A DNA stretch of 64,000 nt from Bolinopsis microptera. Taxonomy: Eukaryota; Ctenophora; Tentaculata; Lobata; Bolinopsidae. Positions 26,101-38,100 of the stretch are shown in pieces. The notes under the pieces are model-generated. The model ran no database searches. It saw nothing but the letters and a program-made list of their open reading frames with translations, and was not told the DNA's origin. The position numbers and the translations under genes are program-made. The DNA lies in NCBI RefSeq assembly GCF_026151205.1, contig NC_087078.1:18121118-18185117 (forward strand), written 5' to 3'. Position 1 is the stretch's first letter; every line of letters begins with the position of its first letter.

Positions 26101-29100
26101 TAGTTCTTACATAACCTCACTATTGGTTATGTGGAGTATGACAATGTCGCTAGCTTCATACCTCTCCAAATTCTGATCCTTGTTAAGACTCTCAATCTCA
26201 CTCCACCCCTTTCTGCCTCTCTGACTCCTCCAAAATAGCAGCCACACTGTCACCACCACCACCACACCCACACCCAGCCCCACCAGAGCCCACTGCACGA
26301 CCAGCGTGTGATCACTCTGTCTTCTCTCTGTTATCAGCACATGTGTCTTATCCACCACGAGGAGGTTGCTTGCGGAGGTGACCACCCACACGTGGTACCC
26401 TACTCCTGGTATCAGCTGATCTGTCTCCACACTGCACGAAGTGTCTCCTGTCTCCAGGACAGTGTCTCCTGTCTCCAGCCTCAGAGGACAGGACGCTGTC
26501 TCGTTCTCATGACCAACTGTTCGGTTGACGTGCACTGTGTAAGACGAGTGCTCCTCTTTGCAATCCCACTCTATTTTGGTCATTCCGTTCTGGTTAGTTA
26601 CGATCAGGTGAGAATCTTCTCCACAGTCGATCATATCACCGCCTCTGGTCAGTACGAGGGGGTTGGACCAGTATGTGTATCCATACATGCTAGCACTGCA
26701 CTCCAGAGGACCTCCACCGTACACATCCGACCAACATTTCATCTTTATTTTCGTGGTTCTGATCTGATTCACGTTCTTTCTGTACAGAGACAAGCCTTTC
26801 CTTGATGAGGGATCCTTCAGTTTATTCGATAGTTTGAAGTGGGGGGATTTAGTGAGCTCTACGCCGTTCACCAAGCATTTCACGTCTGGTGAAGTTTTGT
26901 CCTTAGATTTAATGTTATTCACAGAAATCTTCACTGCATTGTCCGCTGACTCCAACTGAACCTCCAACGGTTCTAGAATGGTCACCGAGATATACACATA
27001 CACCTCAAAGTAGCCATCGGGGCTTGAGGTGGAGGTGGTAGTGGCACCAGTTGGGTCTTCTCTGACAGTTGCATCCGGGCAAGATTTAGATAGTCGGAGG
27101 TTGAAGGACTTGGATGTTGCCGTTTTACCGAGAAGTTCTGATTGGAGGGATTGGAATTCGTCTGGTGAATTTCCGAGGATAGGTTCGTAACAGAACTGTT
27201 TAAAATCACCATCTGCAATAAATATTTAAATGAACCTTCTTCAGATATAGATATTGTGTCACGATCATGATGTTTTATGTTCGACTAGTAAAACAATCAA
27301 AAGTTTTAAAAGATTACTAGTTTTTACAAGGCACAAACCTCGAACTAAGAGTTTGAAATGGGCTCCCGTTTTTGGAATAGCCTCCCTGTGTCGCACCATC
27401 GTTATAAAAAATCTGAAATATTATTACTGTTTATATCTAGCAGTATTTCATATAGAAGTTAAGTTGTTAACACGTTAAATGTTAATACCGTGTATGCATC
27501 TACAACTTTGACTGAAATCGAAGTGTGTAACTCCGAGGGTACCTCTGAAGATTGCGATTATGACATTCGGATAAGCAGTTCGGTTTCAAAATCCGGTTGT
27601 TAAAAACTAAAAAGTGGATGGAGAGAAAACAATTAATTCTATCAGAGGCACTCAATCATACTCACTTTTGGTTTCTGATAACGCTTACTGAGTCAGTTTC
27701 ACTGATAAAGTTGGAGAACGTCAATGTATAATTCCCAGATGAATGTTCCAACGTTTCGTTTACTTCAGTTTCATTTAACGTAAACGTTTCTGCCCTCTGA
27801 AAGTTAATTTTAGTCATTGTACTCATCTTATACCCTGTATTGCTTTAATAGGGGTTTTCTGCTAGTCCTTATTTATGTTACACGGAATGAAGTATTTAAG
27901 AACTGTTGGGATTATAACTGATAGCATATGCTACTTATTGATAGCTATGCTGGGATCTGGTCGTCAAATGATATCTCTTATATCAGAAGTAGTAACAAGA
28001 ATTGCGCCCGTTGTTTCGTTTTGGCGGACGCTAGATTTCCATTTCACATTTACTATAAATTTAAGTATAAGCTCTAATCAGCTCACTTCAATTTTCATAA
28101 TCATGATAATAATATTGATAAATTATGCATCAAATACGGGAAACACTTGAAATTCAGTTCAATTGCCGTAGAACTTAACTTGTATCTGTAATTCAAGAAA
28201 TTATCAGCAAAGGTAAACTATACTAGTGTACACATCAATACACTATGCGTGCCACGTACAAATTGGGCGTATTACCTAATAGTAATATTATACATTACAT
28301 GCATCATATACATTACAACACAGTTGCGCCGCGCATTCATAGATCACAGGCTATCTATACATCACATCTCCGCAAGCAATCCTCGCGCGCGCGCAACTTT
28401 TTCGTTGCATGGTAACGGACGGAATGACATCATATTCAGACCCGCCTACTGCTATCTCCAAAATCCACGTTTTTCTGCAAAAACCTCCATTCGTAACCTT
28501 TCACTATTGCCTTTTTTCAAAAGGGTGAAAAGGAAAAAATTAACTTACACTATGATCATAGTGATAGATAAAGAAAGAGGTTGTCAGCAAAATTAAAATT
28601 ACGCGCACGATATCATTCTAACTTAATCAATACCTGCTCATACACAATATGGTCGATACAATCATTATAGCCCTACCCACAACTAATCATTATAGAGTTA
28701 TAGCCCTACCCACAACTAATCGAACCGGTTTGAGAGTCGACCTTGCTTATTGATTAGTGGAATGAAAACATCGTGTTAATGGTACGTTCACAGTACATTC
28801 ACAGTTCAGTACTTCAGAACGATAATCCGCCTCCCCACTTATTAACTAGACATAATATAACAGTTAATCAATACCTGGTTGATGATGGTTTGGTTGAAAC
28901 ATCTGCTGCCATGTTGCTCCGGAATCAGGGATAACAATACCAAAAGTAACATTTACTAAACTTTAAATGAGAGTTGTCAAAAAGTTTATAGAAATAATAA
29001 CTGATATAAATGGAAACATGATTGACGAAAAAAGATATTTCATTATATGAATAATAATAGATTTGATTTTTCATAAATAATAATAGATCTAATTTCTTAA

Positions 29101-32100
29101 ATATTGTCAGGTGATAGTGGCGGTGATACTGTTAGTAGTGGTTTACGCGCTGATAATGACAGAGATAATCCACAGAACAAGTGCTGCTCTGCTTGGGGCG
29201 AGTTTGGGTTTGGCTGCTCTCAGCATCTTAAATATGGTATGTTAATTGTGAGATTTGGTAAACTATCAGCTATGGTAAACTTTGTTTGCTGCTTAATTTG
29301 TGTATCATTTGTGTACGCAATGAGACTTATTCTCGTTTTGATTGACCATATGTATATTACAAGAGACCTCCTTGTCTAATAATCTTCACTATTATTTAAT
29401 TACTAATTCACTAATTAATTAAATAATCTTCACTGCTATTTAATTACTAATTCACTAATTAATTAAATAATCTTCACTATTATTTTTACAGAGACCCAAT
29501 ATGGAACTAATTATCAGTTGGATAGACTGGGAGACATTGGCTCTACTAATGGGAATGGTATGTGACGCGAGGAAATATTATTTCAGTTCGCAGACAAAAC
29601 TATTGACCAAGTGTTGAGACAAAGAAATTTTACAATTTTTGTAGTAAATTTACGAGAAAGTTTCATGAAAAGAGAGCAAATGATCCAATTTTCCAACAAA
29701 ACATTTCACCACGAACTTGGCACGAATTCAAAACACAACTACACAATTTATCAAAGCAATCTCTTACTCATGAAATTCAGAGAATCGAAATCTCTTATTA
29801 AGTAGCTACAGCTCGCATGGTCCTTCCATCGCAAAATTAGGGTCCTATTCCTTAAAAGATTTCCAGAAATTTCGAATTTATACTTCCTGAAAATGCATAC
29901 AAATATAAATTTTAAAATATAAATTTAAAATTCCATAGTATGTGCATGAGTCGTAACTACGTGTATTTGTAAAATAAGCCTTGTGATGTATGACTCAATA
30001 ATACGTCGATGCAACGTTTCTAACAATACTGATACAGAGATTGAGCAGTGAGCAGTGTTACTCAGTAACACTGAAACTAAGGTCACACCCTTTTTCACTA
30101 TTTCACTCACAAGTCACCTCATGATCGTGGTAAGAAGTAGTAGTTTTACTACAGCTACTGTAGACTGTAGATGTATAGGTAGGATTAGCAGAACCAGACA
30201 TTTATACAACAAAGAATGGCTAGAAGCGATGTTTTTTGCAAAAACAGAATTTTGTCGCGCACGCGCCTTCTGGCCAATGGTCATATCATGGGGTCATGGG
30301 GTCATGGGGTCTTGGGATCATAGGGTCATATCATGGGGACTCGTCCACAGTAATAGCACCAAGATACAGGAATCAGTCAGAGGACACAACTCATGCACTA
30401 TGCAGCACTAATTTCTGTAGAACGTACCTTGTCACTTCAATCGGCCATAATATAAGTTAACGACAGCCGTTCTCAAGCTGGATACAATGACCTGCAAATG
30501 TTTTAGAATAAAAAATAATTTAATCTAAAATCCGTCCAGTCCTAGGTTTATATACCTTGCTTCATTTATTGAAGCAAGGTATATTTCGGTATTGAGTTTG
30601 ATTTTTGAACTTATGCTTTTGACCCCCTAATTATTAATAGGGATTTTGAAATTGTATCTAATAATGTTGTCTTTTTGGTAAGTGGAAATTACACAATTTG
30701 GATGATTTCATTATAGATGAGGTAGCAATGACAAATAACAATTGAGTTCTATATTATGAAAATGATTATATATTCCATACAGAAGTTCTTCGGAAAACTT
30801 CAGCAGCATACGTCATACCTGCCTTTCTTTCACTTTTGAAACGACACCAATAGGCTTATATTTCAAATTAGTTCATGTAGTTAATCAATATAATTACCAA
30901 ATTACTTTCAGATGTTAATGGTGGCACTGCTGGCAGACTCAGGATTCTTCGACTGGACAGCCGTGAAAATGTACGAGCTGTCTAAAGGAAGGATCTGGGT
31001 GTTACTTACCCTTCTAAATGTGTGCACTGCTGTCATGTCCGGATTCTTAGTGAGTAGCAGCTTTGTTTAGATACACACTCCACACTCCACACTCCACACT
31101 CCACACTCCACACTCCACACTCCACACTCCACACTCCACACTCCACACTCCACACTCCACACTCCACACTCCACACTCCACACTCCACACTCCACACTCC
31201 ACACTCCACACTCCACACTCCACACTCCACACTCCACACTCCACACTCCACACTCCACACTCCACACTCCACACTCCACACTCCACACTCCACACTCCAC
31301 ACTCCACACTCCACACTCCACACTCCACACTCCACACTCCACACTCCACACTCCACACTCCACACTCCACACTCCACACTCCACACTCCACACTCCACAC
31401 TCCACACTCCACACTCCACACTCCACACTCCACACTCCACACTCCACACTCCACACTCCACACTCCACACTCCACACTCCACACTCCACACTCCACACTC
31501 CACACTCCACACTCCACACTCCACACTCCACACTCCACACTCCACACTCCACACTCCACACTCCACACTCCACACTCCACACTCCACACTCCACACTCCA
31601 CACTCCACACTCCACACTCCACACTCCACACTCCACACTCCACACTCCACACTCCACACTCCACACTCCACACTCCACACTCCACACTCCACACTCCACA
31701 CTCCACACTCCACACTCCACACTCCACACTCCACACTCCACACTCCACACTCCACACTCCACACTCCACACTCCACACTCCACACTCCACACTCCACACT
31801 CCACACTCCACACTCCACACTCCACACTCCACACTCCACACTCCACACTCCACACTCCACACTCCACACTCCACACTCCACACTCCACACTCCACACTCC
31901 ACACTCCACACTCCACACTCCACACTCCACACTCCACACTCCACACTCCACACTCCACACTCCACACTCCACACTCCACACTCCACACTCCACACTCCAC
32001 ACTCCACACTCCACACTCCACACTCCACACTCCACACTCCACACTCCACACTCCACACTCCACACTCCACACTCCACACTCCACACTCCACACTCCACAC

Positions 32101-35100
32101 TCCACACTCCACACTCCACACTCCACACTCCACACTCCACACTCCACACTCCACACTCCACACTCCACACTCCACACTCCACACTCCACACTCCACACTC
32201 CACACTCCACACTCCACACTCCACACTCCACACTCCACACTCCACACTCCACACTCCACACTCCACACTCCACACTCCACACTCCACACTCCACACTCCA
32301 CACTCATGTTGTATTGGCCAATTAAAGGTGGCAAACCGTGCGGTTTTATGAATGAGTAAGAGTAAAATTCTTTGTTAGAATTAAAGTTTTTATAGCTTAA
32401 GTTAGGGCTAGTAATTATTCAAAATTTAGCCTCATTGCTAAAAACACTTGACCATCAGTATTTAGTTCGCTAGTTTGTGCTAATTTGAATTTGTTTCAGG
32501 ATAACGTAACCACCATTCTTCTGATAACACCCATAACTATCACGTGAGTTTCAACTGTGCGATCATTAACAACTAATTATAAAAATAAAAATAAACAAAA
32601 TTTTGTTTTAAAATAATTTAAAAAAAAAGAATTATGTTTTTATCTCCGCATAAGTTCTGCCAGTAAAACACCTATGTTCAATTAGAAACATGATTTATCC
32701 GAATTAATTTATTTAATGGATCTTGGAAAGTTAAGTTGTAAATAACTCTCTGGGTAATAACTCTATAAAATTTCAACTAGTTTCCATACAGGTTGTGTCA
32801 GGTGATGCATCTTGATGTCAAGAAGGTGATTCTAGCGATGGTGATGTTTTCAAATCTCGGAGGAGCTTCTACCGGTATAGGTGATCCTCCCAACGTTCTT
32901 ATCATCAACTCTCCACTCCTTAATAGTGTAAGTTAATTCGTTGTTTTGAGGCTCGTACTCTCACTACTCATACCTTATCGGACCTTATTTGGACGGACAT
33001 TAAATGAACGGACATAATTATGAACGGACATTAATATGAACGCTATAGAAGGCATTCATAAAAACATCAAAAATCCGAATTTTTTTCATTTTTTTGACGT
33101 TTTTTTACTTCAGCAAATGATTTTTAAATACTTTTTTATACAATAAGTAAGAAAAGCAGTCGTTAAGCAGTAAAAATTTTAAAATATGTGTTCATGATCA
33201 GTGTCTAATATCACATATCATCTTCATCAAATGGGTTTTCGTGCATGAAATAGTCCATGCTTAAAGCATCAGTGATTTCTAGCTTTATGGAAACCTTTTT
33301 TATCAAACTACCCCGGTCCTGCATTTCAGTGTTAAATTTTACAAGCCATTCGGCGTGAAGTGGTTTTATCTTAGACAACTTGAGGGTTAACCATCACTGT
33401 TTCATTATACCTCCCCTGAGTAATATGAACTATAACAACGTCGGTCGTCGGACAATGTCCTTGGTGCAACACGATTTACCGTAATATCTAGAGGCTGGAA
33501 TAAGTTTGTCATGTTGGCGAGGACTAGCAGAAGCTCATGAACTATGTTGTTGAGTGCCATAATTTCGTTGAATTTTTCCGCCAAGTGACCCTTGAAAACA
33601 TCATATACTAGTAGAGTTTTCTGTGCCTCCGCGGCAGACCAAGGAGAACGACTGTTCATTTGAGGTCCGTCCAAGTTAAAGTCCGTTGATTTTTTTTTTC
33701 AAAACTTTTTCCACTTCGAACTTTTTGTCCAGAATATGACAACTATGAGGGGGGTCCCGGAAAATTTTGCGCTTTTAGACGCTAATAACCTTACCAGAAA
33801 GTTTCTGAATTAACTTGAAGAGCTCAATAAAACATAATGTTTTAAATTTGAAAATAAAGGTACAAATATTTTAATAACAATTAAAACATAATTGACACTG
33901 AGACTGTTCAATTCAACACAACTCTGCGGTCACTCTCAGCAAACTTGTCAATAATGACAGCAATGTCTATAGCTTTGACAAGCTCCTTTTCGTGACTGAG
34001 AAGGGTAAGGTCGCTTATCCTCTCGTCACTGAAGACTGCAATTTGCTTATATGATTGTGGCCCAGGCCTCAGTGTTCGTACTTCGCTGGTTCGTTTACTG
34101 GTAGTCGGTGACCGTCAAAACATTGTAAATTTCCGTATAAATCACAACGTTTTTTAAATAAATACGCAAAAACCTGTTTTTTTTTATCTAGACACTTATT
34201 TTACTTCGGAGTATTCCAACAGCCATATTGTTACACAAGTGCAACCAGCCAATTACAGGAAGCCGAAGGATTTGTTTTTAGCCAGTGACGGTTAAGGTAG
34301 TGTGTACCATACTTTCTTCGCCCGAGACTTTGCTGCAATGTGCAGCTCCTCATTTAACCCTCACACCCGATTTCTCGAGTATTCGGCTGAGTAGACCGGG
34401 GGGCTGCATAGACCACTCATGATCCTTAGCTGAATGTCAACGACACTCACCCCACGACCAGGCAGGCAGTGGGATTTGAACCCGCAACCTCACGATTGCA
34501 AAGCTGGCTAACCAACTGCGCTACCTGGCCGTTAAAAAAACGTAATTCAAAAAAACGTAAAACACGTATTTCACAACCCTGACATTAAGATGAACGTTAG
34601 GGCCTCCAGCGTTCAATTAATTTCCGTCCAAATAAGGTCCGATAAGGTAGTCAGTAATTGTGATAAGAAAACACACAAAATAAAATTATCCTGGTATTTC
34701 GGATCATGGAAATCATTTGAAAGCTATAACTATAAGCTAACCCTCGCTATTATTACAGAAGATAACATTCGGGAAGTTTACTGGCCACATGATGGTTGGT
34801 TCTATTCTCTGTTCAGTGGCTGCTTACATTTACTTTTGGTAAGTAGTGATTACCTTTCTGACTGTTATCACGTTTTTGCTTGCCTCCAATTACTTAGATA
34901 TATACTACATTTTAAGCTCGGATGTCTAAAGCCTTTCATAGCAGAAATATAGTTTAATTGCTGCGTGGATATTTCCCCTGCCTGATCGCAAATAAATAAC
35001 AGTAAGTAAAACCGACCGTTATTAGTCTTGTTAAGAAAGAAATCTCATGATAATTTGTACATGAATAATATGACGGGAATTATATTTACCCATTCGTTAC

Positions 35101-38100
35101 AGGTTGATGTTGAACTATTTACCCGTTTGTTACCGGTTGATGTTGAACTATTTACCCATTTGTTACAGGTTGATGTTGAACTATTTACCCATTTGTTACA
35201 GGTTGATGTTGAACTATTTACCCATTTGTTACAGGTTGATGTTGAACTATTTACCCATTTGTTACAGGTTGATGTTGAACTATTTACCCATTTGTTACAG
35301 GTTGATGTTAAACTATTTACCCGTTTGTAACAGGTTGATGTTGAACTATTTACCCATTTGTTACAGGTTGATGTTGAAAAGGACCGCTAAGAGTCTAATC
35401 GTGCAAGATAATGATGTTCAGGAGCTTCTGAGGGAGGCTAAACTTTGGCAGAGAATAGCGGACCGGAGTTACATCGGTTTGTTATAATACAATACTACCT
35501 TGGCTTTTGAGGGCTACACGCGATAATTCCCGACAGCTTGCTGGAGGGAACGCGTGGCCCGAAAAGTAGCCAAGGTATAATTTGTTATAATTTTTTCGGT
35601 TCCGATTGGAAGATGTGTAATGTGATACGTGCGCGTGATATAATATAGTGTGTATATATATAACCTTAACCGTTATATTATTAAGCTGTATAAAAGAAGA
35701 CTGATGACACATATTGCTCCCCTTGTACATTGTACACATACACTGTTAAAGCACGAATTTTCACCCATAAAGGGACCCATAAAGGGACACTAACTGTACC
35801 CTATTTGGGAAATCATCCTAGTAATTGTTTTAATAGTATCAGATACAGTATCAACCATCACTGATACTGATACTGTATCTGGCATCTCTAATACTGATAT
35901 TGTTTTAACCCACCTTTACCTAGTTTTCATTACCAGGAACGACGGATGAAGTGGCTGTGAAGGAGATGTTGGCGGGTAAAGCTGCACAGGTGACACGTCT
36001 TGCGGAGGAGAGAGTCATGACACCACAAGAGGTGACCAAGACTTACAACGTTAACCTGCCTAAACTTAGAGCTCAGTGAGTCTTTAAATTATTTAAAAAT
36101 AAAGAATGAAAAAGTATTTAAAGTATTGCTCAGAGTTAAATATATTTTGTGAGTAACAAGATTGTTGAAATGGATGTCTTTTTACTGTAAGATATTCTTT
36201 TGGTTATTGATTGACTTGGCAGGTTGATTTTGCTTGTGGGTAAGGAAGCAAACGCTTCTAAAGAGTAATCGTAAAATTTTATCCTGGGGAACTGATTGAA
36301 TAAACTTCAATTTTGGTCTTATTACCCTTTTCAGTTTCATCACTTGTGCTCATGTTTCCAATAAGTTAACCTTGGTTGAGGAAACCAGTAATTCTTAGAT
36401 CAAATTAATGATACGAACTTCAGCTTGAACACGTTGAGTTATTAGGATGAGTAGAAAATCTATCCTTGTGCTTATTTCCTTAAATTCTTATCTCATTATC
36501 TTTTAGCAACGATAGCATTATCTCTTAGCAACGATAGCAACGATAGCAGAGTCCACTGGTTAAACGATATGTATTAGCTAATCATGATACATAAAACCAA
36601 CCTGCCCATTTCCTGAATAACACTTCCTCTTTCCGCAACCTTTTCCTGCGTAGCTCTCCCGAGTTCGAAGAAATACCAACTTGTATTTCTAAGAAAGCAT
36701 TTTGATATTAATGATCGTACTTGCTGCTTCCCAATCTGATAATATTACCTCGATGTTTGGTTAACCATACAAATTAAACCCTCCAGCTGCTTTTTGTGAG
36801 CTGCATTCTTAGAAGGGCTCGCAGTAACCACAGTAACCACAGTAACCACAGTAACCACAGTAACCACAGTAACCACAGTAACCACAGTAACCACAGTAAC
36901 CACAGTAACCACAGTAACCACGGTAACCAACCAACCCACTTACCCAACACTCCACACCAGATACGGTATCAGAGATAAGGGGAAACTTGTCAAAACAGCA
37001 ACTGTACTGATAGTGTGCATCTTGCTGTTCTTCGTGTACTCCCTCCCAATAATACATACTACGCCCGGAGAGGTCGCCATGGCTGGTGCCATTGCGCTCA
37101 TCATCGTCATAGGTTTGTAGCGAATTACATGTTTCTGGGTTTACCTTATCATTGTGATAGGTTTGTAGCTCATTTGGAATACATGTTTCTTATCATTGTC
37201 ATAGGTTTGTAGCTAATTTGGAATACATGTTTCTGGGTATACCTTATCATCGTCATACGTTTGTAGCTCATTTGGAATACATGTTTCTTATCATTGTCAT
37301 AGGTTTGTAGCTCATTACATGTTTCTTTTCATTGTCATAGGATTGTAGCTCATTTGGAATACATGTTTCTGGATATACCTTATCGGACGTTATTTGACCG
37401 GACATTTTGTGAACAGACATAATTTTGAACGGACATCAAAGGCATTCATTTAATATACTTAATTTATCTACCTTGTCGGACTTTAATTGAACGGACATTA
37501 GAATGATCGCTAGGGCCTCCAGCGTCCAATTAATGTCCGTTCAAATAAAGTCCGATAAGGTATCTACAGGAAGTCTTGCTTAAGTATTTTATCCGTCTTC
37601 TAAAACGACTAACGAGGGGTCAAAATCAACTGAAACGTTTTGCTACTCACATTCTAAAGTTGTGAATTTTGAATGTTTTTTAAACTAATGTATCAACCAC
37701 AGATCACCATGACTACCACACTTTACCCTGACAACCCCAGATCACCATGACTACCACACTTTACCCTGACAACCCCAGATCACCATGACATGGAAGGTCT
37801 GCTACACAAAGTAGAATGGACTACTCTTATGTTCTTTGCTGGACTTTTCATTTTAGTGGAGTGTCTTGAGAAACTTGGGCTCATAGGTAAATACCTTATT
37901 TGATTAATTAATTATTTTTTCAATCAATTGTAATTTGTTTAATCAATTATTGATATTTTCAAAATCGACGAGATTGACAAATACCAAGCTTGCTTCATAT
38001 TCAAACTATATCACATTCTAAAATGCTTTAAATATCAAAATGATAACAAACCTTCATGGAGAGTCGAATAGTCATCGTGACATCATTCCAGGTACCCTCG

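Larger units (their letters stand above)
32971..34649. mobile_element. decayed pogo-like DNA transposon in P-protein intron 12
   Basis: The ends are inverted: taccttatcggaccttatttggacggacat at the left, tccgtccaaataaggtccgataaggta at the right, with TA at both outer edges as expected for Tc1/mariner-pogo insertions. Inside is a minus-strand DDE transposase fragment and a later SINE insertion. At 1.68 kb it is the longest member of the family that also yields the MITEs at 21334, 37376, 42702, 61054 and 62986. Confidence 0.85.

Noticed and set aside
27486-27602. Possible extra exon of the receptor gene or a plus-strand exon
   Set aside because: None of its phases joins the flanking receptor exons, which already splice in frame without it; no acceptor on the plus strand.
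28249-28596. 115-codon plus-strand frame
   Set aside because: No family resemblance, lies in the nested-gene/intron region, basic composition from repeat-like GC-rich sequence.
28865-28914. Minus-strand ATG followed by a donor (cag|gtattg) as receptor exon 1
   Set aside because: Its phase does not match the next known exon and it encodes no signal peptide.
31033-32334. Several open frames of more than 400 codons on both strands
   Set aside because: They are produced by the stop-free 7-bp satellite; repetitive protein, no start context or splice support.
34455-34530. tRNA-like sequence with box A and box B
   Set aside because: Acceptor and anticodon stems do not pair cleanly, and it continues into a SINE body with an A-rich tail; not a functional tRNA gene.
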